From NCBI GenBank assembly GCA_003645435.1, contig QNFD01000072.1:1-9908 (forward strand): a stretch of DNA of 9,908 bases, written 5' to 3'. Below are positions 1 through 5,632 of this stretch, piece by piece. The first letter of the stretch is position 1; each line of letters begins with the position of its first letter. This stretch comes from Gammaproteobacteria bacterium (lineage in GTDB: Bacteria > Pseudomonadota > Gammaproteobacteria > GCA-001735895). Position numbers and translations under genes: made by a program. The notes under the pieces are model-generated. The model was not told the origin of the DNA. It saw only the letters and a list, made by a program, of their open reading frames with translations, and did not search any database.

Positions 1-98
1 CCAGGGAAATTATCCCGATTTAAACAGCATTAAACAATAGCACGCAGGATATTTTTCAAGCTGAATTCGAGATTGAATACCGTGGTAATACTGCGGGC

Positions 99-126
99 AA
101 AAAAAAGCCGGGTGGTTAAGCCCGGC
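99..126 (-). terminator. Rho-independent terminator after soxA
   Basis: Read on the minus strand, GCCGGG (121-126) pairs perfectly with CCCGGC (107-112) across an 8-nt loop, followed by eight T residues (99-106). It lies about 30 bp beyond the soxA stop and closes the soxXYZA transcription unit, so no further sox gene is expected in the same transcript. Positions 1-98 beyond it hold no gene I can support. Confidence 0.88.
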
Positions 127-155
127 TCTGATGACATGATAAACCTGGTGGATCG

Positions 156-989
156 CTACTTGCGTGCACCTGGTCCGTTTACTTCCAGGCCATTGCTCAT
201 GTATGTGTGGAAATACTCGAGTGCCCGGTATTCCGCGCTTTGTGCTTTGTATGGCTTTGCGCGCACCTGAGCATTACAACCGCCGTAACGACGATGCGTT
301 GTGCCGAGGCCACCCCATTTGGAGCGGTAAACGGGAAAGTGGGTTAGATGTCCCAGTGCAGGACTCAGCAAATCTGCCCTGATCATGTTGCCGGAATAGA
401 AGTAATGGCAATCGGCACAGGCCATATTCATTTGGCCGCGCTTGGTGTAAAAGTGTTTTTTACCGCGTTCATAAGCCGCCTGTGCACGGGGATCATCCGG
501 GATTACGATGTTAAATGTATTACCCCGCGAGGTATAAGCCATATAGGAGGAGATGTCCGCGATCGGGCCTTTTTTCCACTTCAGGGGCTTTTCCCCATTT
601 GCCTTGCGGCATTCATTGATCTCCAGTTCCAGGGTTTTTACTTCGCCAGACTCTGTATCGAAGTAGGGGTAGTTCTGGCGAATGCCGATGCCGCCGTTTT
701 CGAAGCAACTGGCATAGGTTTTGCCGTTGGCGAAGGGTTTGTTGAACAATTCCTCACCTTTACTGATATTGAGCTCGTAAGGTGCGAATTCCTCAATTTC
801 CTCCCATTGTTCCCGCGATGCGGCATCGATCGAGTAGACACCATTTTGAAAATCAGCAAATGGTGTGTCGGGAAACCGGTTTTCATAATAGGACCGGAAC
901 TCAGACAGATCTCTTTCCGGCGACGAAAATACTGTTACTGGTAGTGCTACCAGGACCGCCAGAGCCGCTGCTGTAATGATTTTTATCAT
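156..989 (-). CDS. soxA: SoxA, monoheme c-type cytochrome subunit of SoxAX
   Basis: SoxA pairs with SoxX in the periplasmic cytochrome that oxidatively couples thiosulfate sulfur to the SoxY carrier cysteine. The 277-aa product begins with a Sec signal peptide (residues 1-22, probable cleavage near VFSS). The C-terminal heme site is CADCH (191-195). Cys238 in YGGCN matches the family's unusual cysteine, reported as a persulfide, that serves as distal heme ligand and active site. The N-terminal heme site of diheme SoxA is absent: residues 92-96 read YASCF, leaving only Cys95, and Cys127 in the INECR motif also remains. In monoheme relatives such a pair can form a disulfide; here that is inference. 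The start is supported by AGGAGG at 998-1003, eight bases upstream. It is the last gene of the operon, 68 bp after soxZ. The assignment is secure; heme number is read from motifs only. Confidence 0.95.
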   Translation of the reverse strand: MIKIITAAALAVLVALPVTVFSSPERDLSEFRSYYENRFPDTPFADFQNGVYSIDAASREQWEEIEEFAPYELNISKGEELFNKPFANGKTYASCFENGGIGIRQNYPYFDTESGEVKTLELEINECRKANGEKPLKWKKGPIADISSYMAYTSRGNTFNIVIPDDPRAQAAYERGKKHFYTKRGQMNMACADCHYFYSGNMIRADLLSPALGHLTHFPVYRSKWGGLGTTHRRYGGCNAQVRAKPYKAQSAEYRALEYFHTYMSNGLEVNGPGARK

Positions 990-1014
990 ACTAATTTCCT
1001 CCTCTAACTATTTG

Positions 1015-1037
1015 TTGACTGGCTTTCTTGACTGGCT
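1015..1037. repeat. Short tandem direct repeat between soxZ and soxA
   Basis: TTGACTGGCT occurs at 1015-1024 and again at 1028-1037, a 13-nt period. The flanking CTATTTGTT is also present twice, at 1008-1016 and 1036-1044. The repeat sits just upstream of the soxA ribosome site. It looks like a local slippage duplication in the intercistronic spacer, and no function is evident. Confidence 0.6.
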
Positions 1038-1057
1038 ATTTGTTATTTGGCAATTAG

Positions 1058-1372
1058 TTACTTGATTGTTGCTTCAAGACTGTCGCCTTTACCTTTATTG
1101 TCAACCCAGGTGATTTTAATTTTCTCGCCGGACGATCCACCCTTAAACTTGAAAGACAGGTAGGGATTCTTGGAAACAGCGGGTCCCATTTGTGCAGTAA
1201 ATACAACACTGCCATTATATTCCGCGGTAATCTCGGTAATGTGATGTGCTGGAATCTTATCCCCAGTCTTTTTATCTTTACGGTTACCAGTTTCCATCGG
1301 GTGGCTGAAAAGAGCCTTGACGGTAGTAGTGCCTGATTTTGATTTGGCACGAATTTTAATTGTTGAAGCCAT
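1058..1372 (-). CDS. soxZ: SoxZ, sulfur-carrier partner subunit of SoxYZ
   Basis: SoxZ is the immunoglobulin-like partner of SoxY; the SoxYZ heterodimer carries sulfur intermediates between Sox enzymes in the periplasm. The 104-aa protein is the usual family length and has the conserved blocks HPMETGNRKD (residues 24-33) and GPAVSKNPYLSFKFKGG (63-79), then an E-x-I-K-x-x-W-x-D-N stretch near the C-terminus. It has no cysteine and no signal peptide, as expected, because it is exported through the Tat signal of SoxY. The ATG at 1370-1372 follows a GGAGA ribosome site. It lies 25 bp after soxY and 68 bp before soxA. Confidence 0.96.
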   Translation of the reverse strand: MASTIKIRAKSKSGTTTVKALFSHPMETGNRKDKKTGDKIPAHHITEITAEYNGSVVFTAQMGPAVSKNPYLSFKFKGGSSGEKIKITWVDNKGKGDSLEATIK

Positions 1373-1397
1373 TAGTTTTCTCCGAATCTAGATTAAA

Positions 1398-1868
1398 TTA
1401 GCCGCCACAGCCGCCGATTGTGACCTTCACTTCCTGGGTTGCTGAATAAAGCTTACCGTCAGACTTGACTACAGCAATCACGTTTGATGTTTTCCCCATT
1501 TTAATTCGGGTTGAAACATAGGCCTCGGACATGGCCGACAATTGAAAACTCGCGGCGAGTGGACTTGGATTTTCCGTTGCAATTATTGAAATCGATTCGA
1601 CGTTGGGCAGTGTTGATGAAACCGTGACCGGTACCACGGCGCCGTTTTCTGCTATATCGGGAGCCTTGAGTTTTATCTGATCGGATGGGGTATGTTGATC
1701 ACTGCCCTCAGCCCCGATTAATGCAGCCGATACATCTGTCGCGTGAAAGGCATCTTCAAGATAGGCGGCAAATGCCCTTTGTGGCATTAGTAGCCCGGTA
1801 CCTATGGCTGCGGCGATGCCGCCAAGTCCCGCGGCTGACTTTAAAAATTTTCGACGTATATCATTCAT
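1398..1868 (-). CDS. soxY: SoxY, covalent sulfur-carrier subunit
   Basis: SoxY binds the sulfur substrate covalently on a C-terminal cysteine and presents it to SoxAX and the downstream Sox enzymes. The 156-aa product ends in GGCGG, the diagnostic flexible 'swinging arm' with its carrier cysteine at residue 154. The N-terminus is a Tat signal: twin arginine in DIRRKFLK (residues 3-10), then a hydrophobic stretch ending at AFA|A near residue 34. I chose ATG at 1866-1868 because GAGGAA (1875-1880) lies six bases upstream. A longer in-frame reading exists only from a TTG at 1901, directly against the soxX stop, and adds no recognisable sequence. Spacing to soxX is 33 bp. The mature region is a typical SoxY beta-sandwich by sequence pattern. 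Confidence 0.96.
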   Translation of the reverse strand: MNDIRRKFLKSAAGLGGIAAAIGTGLLMPQRAFAAYLEDAFHATDVSAALIGAEGSDQHTPSDQIKLKAPDIAENGAVVPVTVSSTLPNVESISIIATENPSPLAASFQLSAMSEAYVSTRIKMGKTSNVIAVVKSDGKLYSATQEVKVTIGGCGG

Positions 1869-1901
1869 TGGGTATTCCTCGATCAATTTCAGTTTGTTCA
1901 A

Positions 1902-2273
1902 TTACAGGCTATGGATGAAAGTGACAATTTTGTCGATTTCAGCATCACTAAGCATATTGTGCCTTCCAAATGGAGGCATTATGGTGTTTGGGTTATTCGC
2001 TGAGGCGTCCCAGATTTGCGCGCGCAGAACTGCTGGATTTTTGAACCTCGCTCTCATGTGAATCAGGGGTGGCCCTATATTACCCGGTAACGATCCGCCT
2101 TCAATCGCATGGCACGCCAGGCAATTGCCTTTCTTGCGGTCGAATGCAAGCTCTTTTCCCGCGGCAATTTCACTTGCGGTCGCTGCGCTTGCAGTAGTAG
2201 AACCCAGCATTAACGTGCCAAATAGAATTGCTGTTGCCAGCATCAGGTTGGTGAAACTCTTTAACTTATTCAT
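1902..2273 (-). CDS. soxX: SoxX, small monoheme cytochrome c subunit of SoxAX
   Basis: SoxX is the electron-transfer cytochrome that takes electrons from SoxA when sulfur is conjugated to SoxYZ. The 123-aa protein has a Sec signal peptide (residues 1-30, ASA|A), one heme site CLACH (51-55), and a probable axial Met99 in TIMPPFG; the short class I cytochrome fold ends at IHSL. The start is the ATG at 2271-2273, six bases from AGGAGG (2280-2285). Another ATG at 2275-2277 is too close to that site and opens only a three-codon frame. This is the first gene of the soxXYZA operon, with its promoter in the divergent region upstream. Confidence 0.95.
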   Translation of the reverse strand: MNKLKSFTNLMLATAILFGTLMLGSTTASAATASEIAAGKELAFDRKKGNCLACHAIEGGSLPGNIGPPLIHMRARFKNPAVLRAQIWDASANNPNTIMPPFGRHNMLSDAEIDKIVTFIHSL

Positions 2274-2367
2274 TCATACCCTCCTCATAATTATCCAGGG
2301 ATTCTTGGCTGTTCCCATAGTTTTGGACGAACTTGTTTGTTAAATTTAACCAGGTTGCCTGGCATAC

Positions 2368-2396
2368 TTTATCTTAGTCGCATGCTCTGTAAACAA
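2368..2396 (-). promoter_or_regulatory. Candidate sigma-70 promoter for soxXYZA
   Basis: On the minus strand TTGTTT (2391-2396) and GATAAA (2368-2373) are separated by exactly 17 bp. The boxes match the -35 and -10 consensus at only 3 and 4 of 6 positions, as expected for an activator-dependent promoter. Transcription would begin around 2361 and give a leader of about 85 nt to soxX. The dyads at 2424-2490 lie just upstream, where an activator would bind. The prediction is by eye and weak. Confidence 0.3.
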
Positions 2397-2423
2397 ACCA
2401 GTACGACGAGTATTATTTTTTAA

Positions 2424-2452
2424 ATCCAATTTAGCCATACCCCAAATTGGAT
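2424..2452. promoter_or_regulatory. Perfect 9-bp inverted repeat, candidate sox operator
   Basis: ATCCAATTT (2424-2432) is the exact reverse complement of AAATTGGAT (2444-2452), with an 11-bp spacer, so the half-site centres are 20 bp apart, about two helical turns. This suits a dimeric regulator binding one face of the DNA. It lies upstream of the candidate soxX promoter. The spacer contains ATACCCC, which recurs as ATACCC in the dyad at 2892-2909. The regulator is unknown. Confidence 0.5.
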
Positions 2453-2462
2453 AAGGTTATGT

Positions 2463-2490
2463 CGAATTTGGCCTAGGTACTCCAAAATCG
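2463..2490. promoter_or_regulatory. Second inverted repeat upstream of soxX
   Basis: CGAATTTGG (2463-2471) and CCAAAATCG (2482-2490) are reverse complements with one mismatch in nine, across a 10-bp spacer. The half-sites resemble those of the 2424-2452 dyad (CCAATTT/AAATTGG), and the two dyad centres are about 38 bp apart. Together they suggest a paired binding site for one regulator. This is inference from sequence symmetry only. Confidence 0.4.
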
Positions 2491-2859
2491 AGGATTACCA
2501 CATCCTAATTGTAACCCGCAAAAGCATACATAGGGACAGGTAGTCTATGCATTACGGCATACTTATAGAAGTAATGTTCTTGTTATTTAGGCGCTCGCAT
2601 TATTACATAAATATAAAACGGGGGAAAAATTTTGCGAAAATTTATTTGCATATTCCTAATTTATCAATTCGATTCATTCGGCTGCCCAGTAGTTTTTTAT
2701 CCACCCAGCTACGCGCTCGCGCGGTTCACAGGGATATTTCGTGTCACCAGTTACAGTAATGGATTTAAACGCGATGTCGTCAATATGGTTTCTTATCCCA
2801 TTTGGTTTTTCTGTAAATAGTTGATATATAAGAGTTTAATTTCTATCGTGGTTTCCAGG

Positions 2860-2923
2860 AGGTAACAATATAGCTACCTTGTCGGATCACCATACCCAAA
2901 CTGGGGTATTTTGGTAATTACCA
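2860..2923. promoter_or_regulatory. Array of three GGTA/TACC dyads upstream of the 2973 gene
   Basis: Three inverted repeats stand in a row: AGGTA-N10-TACCT (2860-2879), ATACCC-N6-GGGTAT (2892-2909), and the perfect 12-bp palindrome TGGTAATTACCA (2912-2923). All share the GGTA/TACC core. The array ends 49 bp before the ATG at 2973, so it probably overlaps the promoter of the plus-strand unit; a poor TTGGTT-15-TAAATT candidate lies at 2928-2954. ArsR-type SoxR repressors or other helix-turn-helix regulators are possible ligands, but none can be named. Confidence 0.5.
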
Positions 2924-2972
2924 TTTTTTGGTTTCCTTAGCACCTCGTTAAATTACTGGATGGCACCTGGCA

Positions 2973-3182
2973 ATGAAAACATCGTTTGTTTCAATTCTTT
3001 TAGGACTCGCTTTTATTGTTTCGGGTAGTGCCCATGCATGGACCCTGGATGAAGAATGGATAGTAGATGAAAAATATCTCAGCACCATAAACCAGTTTCT
3101 TTGCAAGGCCACGGTTATCGCCGGCTCGGACGAGGAGTCAGGTGAAAACGAGGAAGAAGAAGAGGAACCAGATTGCGACTAA
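2973..3182 (+). CDS. Small secreted acidic protein with two cysteines, unrecognised
   Basis: I do not recognise this 69-aa protein. It has a clear Sec signal peptide (residues 1-22, hydrophobic core 5-17, cleavage after AHA). The mature 47 residues hold one Cys44 in INQFLCKA, then a tail from about residue 52 that is almost wholly acidic, with a run of six Glu (60-65), ending PDCD with Cys68 second from last. The glutamate run is encoded by repetitive GAA/GAG codons. The ribosome site is weak (GGATGG). It is the first gene after the divergent control region and lies 66 bp before the periplasmic rhodanese, with which it may be transcribed. Its place beside sox genes suggests a periplasmic role, perhaps metal or sulfur binding; this is speculation. 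The signal peptide makes it likely to be real. Confidence 0.65.
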   Translation: MKTSFVSILLGLAFIVSGSAHAWTLDEEWIVDEKYLSTINQFLCKATVIAGSDEESGENEEEEEEPDCD

Positions 3183-3248
3183 TTTCTTTTAGCAAGCTTC
3201 ACACAATCTTAACCAATTTTTAGACATCACTATATTTTGAGGGAAAAT

Positions 3249-3902
3249 ATGAAAAACATTAATACTATTCAAGCTCTGATTATGGCATGCCTGATCGCTT
3301 ATACCGGCAGCTCAATGGCTGGGAAGCCGGTTGGCATTACGCCGGATATGATGGACGCTAGCGTCATGCATAACGGCAAGACGGTTATGATCAAACGTGA
3401 TCAGAATAACAAGGCGGTCGTCATTCCGGCTTTTGCCAAGACTTCACGTCCCTGCCCACCATTTTGTATTCAGCCTATCGTTCTGGCGCCCGGTGTTGAA
3501 ACCCTCGGCGAAAGAGAAATTATCGATTATTTGACAAGAATGAAGGGCGGTGACGACTCTATCCTGGTGATTGACTCGCGTACGCCTGACTGGGCCAAAA
3601 AAGGCACTATTCCAGGTGCTGTCAATATCCCATGGACATCGTTGAATCCGGCAAAAGGAGCGGATCCTATTTCAATCGGAGAAATCCTGGAAGATGAATT
3701 TGGTGCTCAATCGTTGGAAGGCTTATGGGATTTCAGCAATGCTAAAACCCTGGTCATGTTCTGTAATGGCATGTGGTGTGGGCAGTCTCCCAGTAATATC
3801 AAAACCTTGCTTAAGTTTGGCTATCCGTCGCATAAAATAAAATGGTACCGCGGTGGCATGCAAAGCTGGTCAAACCTGGGCCTTACTACTGTCAAGCCGT
3901 AA
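3249..3902 (+). CDS. Periplasmic rhodanese-domain protein
   Basis: This is a single-domain rhodanese (sulfurtransferase) of 217 aa, exported by a Sec signal peptide (residues 1-24, SMA|G). The domain covers roughly 85-212, with VIDSRTP (107-113) near its start, GAVNIPW (123-129) and the catalytic loop CNGMWCGQS (172-180); Cys172 is the likely persulfide-forming residue and Cys177 a possible resolving partner. An extra N-terminal CPPFC motif (Cys69, Cys73) precedes the domain and resembles a metal- or redox-active pair. The ATG at 3249 follows GAGGGA (3239-3244); a longer TTG reading from 3237 would run through that ribosome site and is rejected. It sits between the small acidic protein and a thioredoxin-fold gene, opposite the sox operon, so transfer or removal of sulfane sulfur in the periplasm is the likely job. 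Rhodanese fold is certain; substrate is not known. Confidence 0.88.
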   Translation: MKNINTIQALIMACLIAYTGSSMAGKPVGITPDMMDASVMHNGKTVMIKRDQNNKAVVIPAFAKTSRPCPPFCIQPIVLAPGVETLGEREIIDYLTRMKGGDDSILVIDSRTPDWAKKGTIPGAVNIPWTSLNPAKGADPISIGEILEDEFGAQSLEGLWDFSNAKTLVMFCNGMWCGQSPSNIKTLLKFGYPSHKIKWYRGGMQSWSNLGLTTVKP

Positions 3903-3929
3903 ATTACGGATATTTTAAAAAATTGATTC

Positions 3930-3960
3930 AAAAAGCCATGTGCTTTGCGCATGGCTTTTT
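3930..3960. terminator. Strong hairpin terminator after the rhodanese gene
   Basis: AAAAAGCCATG (3930-3940) pairs perfectly with CATGGCTTTTT (3950-3960), an 11-bp stem that ends in a T run on the plus strand and, by symmetry, on the minus strand. It lies 28 bp after the rhodanese stop and about 30 bp before the thioredoxin-like gene, so the latter may have its own promoter or depend on read-through. Confidence 0.85.
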
Positions 3961-3990
3961 GCTATCTTACATACCATTAGGAGGTGGTTA

Positions 3991-4488
3991 ATGTTTTTTA
4001 AAAATTTATCGCGATTCTCGCTATTGTCAGTTTTCCTGACCATTATCACATTGTCATTGTTCAATCCTTCTGTGATATCGGCGAGCAGTAATGCGTATGA
4101 TTTGATTTCGGCCACCGATTTAACCCGCGATGGAAAACTGGCAGGCTCGGGTAACCGCGTGTTGATGATCGAGTTCTCGAGCGAGGACTGTGGTTATTGC
4201 AGCTTGCTGGAAGAAGAATTCCTCAAACCAATGTTACGCAATTCGGAATACGATAAAAAAGTAGTAATTCGATCCATTTCGCTGAGCGATAACGATACTT
4301 TGATTGATTTTAAAGGGAATTCCGTTAGTGCCAGTGAATTGGCAGAAAAATATGGCGTGTATGTGACGCCAACGTTACTGTTTCTGGACGAGAACGGCCA
4401 GGAAGTGAGTGATAAGCTGGTCGGCATCTGGTCAGTTGATTTTTACGGCAGCTTTATCGATGAACGTATCGATTCCGCACGGCGGTAG
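3991..4488 (+). CDS. Periplasmic thioredoxin-fold protein (SoxW-like)
   Basis: The 165-aa protein has a thioredoxin fold with active site CGYC (Cys67, Cys70) after the strand VLMIEFSS (57-64), and the cis-proline motif VTPTLLF (125-131). The N-terminus has a hydrophobic signal or anchor segment (residues 10-31, ISA|S). A CGYC centre in an exported protein suits a reductant for periplasmic disulfides or persulfides. SoxW-type thioredoxins commonly accompany sox genes and are thought to reactivate SoxYZ or SoxA cysteines. I chose ATG 3991 because a near-ideal AGGAGGT (3979-3985) precedes it; the open frame extends back to a GTG inside the terminator, which is not a credible start. It follows the 3930-3960 hairpin. 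Family fold is confident; the name SoxW is likely but not proven. Confidence 0.87.
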   Translation: MFFKNLSRFSLLSVFLTIITLSLFNPSVISASSNAYDLISATDLTRDGKLAGSGNRVLMIEFSSEDCGYCSLLEEEFLKPMLRNSEYDKKVVIRSISLSDNDTLIDFKGNSVSASELAEKYGVYVTPTLLFLDENGQEVSDKLVGIWSVDFYGSFIDERIDSARR

Positions 4489-4589
4489 CAGTCATAGAAA
4501 ATTCAGTAGCCCTGCAGGTCGAATGCAAGGCATATCAATGCCGGCACCTATCATTTTGGATCAAGTAATAATAATCGAGTAGTCAGAGC

Positions 4590-4829
4590 ATGCCTTACTA
4601 TCTTTACAAAATCAGTACTCACGAGGGCATGGATCTGATCAAAAACCTCGAATTGGTAAATCAGTTCGATTCATTCAAGGAAGCAAAAACAATTACAAAA
4701 AAGTTGCGAGTCGAGCAGGGTGAACAGGGTTGTATTTACAAAATAATGTTTGCTGAAAACCAGTTGCTTGCCGAGGAAAAATTACTCGAAAAACGTGAAA
4801 AACCGGTGTTGATGGAATTCGAAAGATAG
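4590..4829 (+). CDS. Small conserved-type cytoplasmic protein of unknown function
   Basis: This is a 79-aa hydrophilic protein without signal peptide or membrane segment. It starts with MPYYLYKIS, a beta-strand-like segment, followed by a charged helical region with FDSFKEAKTITKKLR (26-40), a second strand with CIYKIMFAENQ (48-58), and a Glu-rich helix ending EKREKPVLMEFER. I recall similar short hypothetical proteins in proteobacteria with the same F-x-x-x-x-E-A-K, Y-K-x-x-F-A and P-V-L-x-E-x-E pattern, but no function is known to me. No clear ribosome site precedes the ATG. It lies 101 bp after the thioredoxin-like gene and 32 bp before the PqiA-like gene, with which it may be co-transcribed. 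Composition is protein-like, so I consider it real. Confidence 0.68.
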   Translation: MPYYLYKISTHEGMDLIKNLELVNQFDSFKEAKTITKKLRVEQGEQGCIYKIMFAENQLLAEEKLLEKREKPVLMEFER

Positions 4830-4861
4830 GGCCTTTCGCTTAATCAGAGGCTCCCTGGGCT

Positions 4862-5506
4862 ATGTCAAAATTTCAAAAATTTATTGGAATGGTTCTTCTC
4901 CTGGTAGCGTTTGGACTATTGATTCCGGGGATAACTGAACCCATTCTGGTACTACATGGTAAGATCGATAAGGCGGAGTTAGTTGAATTCGGTAAACAGA
5001 TCCTGGCTGACGATCCCGATGTACCCACATTCGTGGTTTCGCTTACCGAAAAACTCATCGACGAGCTCAAGATTGAAGGTGAGCTTGAAGCTTTTAGCAA
5101 GTCACGCAGCATAGTCGGAACCGTCGAGGAACTATTCAAATCTGGGAACCCATTGGTGGCGTTTCTGATATCGCTGTTTAGTATTGTAATTCCCGCAATC
5201 AAACTGGTGCTGCTGTTCTATTCCTCATTGGTAGCAAAGTCAGGCGCTCCCCCCTGGATAGACAATTTTCAAAAGGCGATAGGCAAATGGTCGATGGCCG
5301 ATGTCTTTGTCATTGCAATCATGGTTGCTTACCTGGCTGCCGTTGCAAGCAAGGACATGGAAGAGTTATTTACTTTGGAAGCAGAGTTTTCGACGGGGTT
5401 TTATTATTTTCTTGGATATTGCCTGTTATCCATTTTTGCCTCGCAGCTGTTGACTGCGAGGAAAACTGAAACGCCTGCCACTAATATTGTGCCTCCCTCT
5501 CCCTGA
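4862..5506 (+). CDS. PqiA-family (paraquat-inducible protein A) inner-membrane protein
   Basis: The 214-aa protein matches one PqiA unit; the E. coli PqiA is about twice as long with two such units. Four membrane segments are visible: residues 8-25, 97-122, 145-163 and 178-197. A roughly 70-residue soluble region (28-95) lies between the first two. The signature KWSMADVFVIA (142-152) follows the third-segment loop, as in PqiA and YebS. Related proteins are thought to assist lipid trafficking across the envelope together with MCE proteins such as PqiB; no MCE gene is nearby. The last residues, PPSP, and the stop codon come from the GC-rich repeat that begins at 5494. No strong ribosome site is seen before ATG 4862. 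Its relation to the sulfur genes is unclear. Confidence 0.85.
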   Translation: MSKFQKFIGMVLLLVAFGLLIPGITEPILVLHGKIDKAELVEFGKQILADDPDVPTFVVSLTEKLIDELKIEGELEAFSKSRSIVGTVEELFKSGNPLVAFLISLFSIVIPAIKLVLLFYSSLVAKSGAPPWIDNFQKAIGKWSMADVFVIAIMVAYLAAVASKDMEELFTLEAEFSTGFYYFLGYCLLSIFASQLLTARKTETPATNIVPPSP

Positions 5507-5582
5507 GGGAGAGGGCTGGGGTGAGGGGGAAAATTCAAGACTGCTCCCCTCATCCCAGCCTTCTCCCCCGAGGGGAGAAGGA
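5494..5582. repeat. GC-rich REP-like double-hairpin element
   Basis: Two perfect hairpins, CCCTCTCCC/GGGAGAGGG (5495-5515) and CCTTCTCCCC/GGGGAGAAGG (5559-5581), each have a 3-nt loop. Between them GGCTGGGGTGAGGGG (5514-5528) pairs with CCCCTCATCCCAGCC (5546-5560) with one mismatch, so the two halves form one larger inverted structure. The unit resembles the dispersed CCCTCACCCCAGCCCTCTCCC family of intergenic repeats seen in many proteobacteria. It separates the convergent pqiA-like and rhodanese-MBL genes and probably stops transcription from both sides. Confidence 0.85.
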
Positions 5583-5632
5583 GCACACACCCGGCACAAC
5601 GAGGATTCTATAGACCTAAATCGGTCTGGCAA

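Larger units (their letters stand above)
2274..2972. other. Divergent intergenic region between soxX and the 2973 gene; no gene seen
   Basis: This 700-bp AT-rich stretch separates the sox operon from the divergent plus-strand unit. Open frames inside it (for example 2547-2759) have no ribosome site and no protein-like composition, so I treat it as non-coding. It contains several perfect or near-perfect inverted repeats, listed separately, grouped near each end. It also has an orphan AGGAGGT at 2857-2863 with no start codon at the right distance. Its length exceeds what two simple promoters need, so it may hold a small RNA or a decayed gene, but I can show neither. Confidence 0.6.

Noticed and set aside
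348..944. 198-codon plus-strand open frame opposite soxA
   Set aside because: It is antisense to a gene with clear heme motifs and signal peptide, has no ribosome site, and its translation looks like a shadow.
1869..1901. Longer soxY from a TTG start
   Set aside because: It abuts the soxX stop, has no ribosome site, and would bury the Tat signal 11 residues further in; ATG 1868 has GAGGAA at ideal spacing.
2699..2706. TTATCCAC resembling a DnaA box
   Set aside because: A single partial match with no cluster or origin-linked genes; expected by chance.
2547..2759. 70-codon open frame in the divergent region
   Set aside because: No ribosome site, AT-driven composition, and no recognisable pattern.
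2857..2863. Strong AGGAGGT resembling a ribosome site
   Set aside because: No ATG or GTG at a suitable distance; the only nearby TTG opens a 12-codon frame. It overlaps a dyad and may be a relic of a lost gene.
2960..2974. TGGCAC followed by CTGG as a sigma-54 promoter
   Set aside because: The required GC element (TTGC at the fixed spacing) is absent, and the site overlaps the start codon.
3231..3236. TATATT as a -10 box for the rhodanese gene
   Set aside because: It is only a few bases from the ribosome site and has no acceptable -35 box.
3940..3990. N-terminal extension of the thioredoxin-like gene from a GTG
   Set aside because: It starts inside the terminator hairpin and reads through the ribosome site of the ATG at 3991.
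5404..5632. Minus-strand open frames across the GC-rich repeat
   Set aside because: Their translations are the Pro/Ser/Gly-rich output of the hairpin repeat, not a protein.
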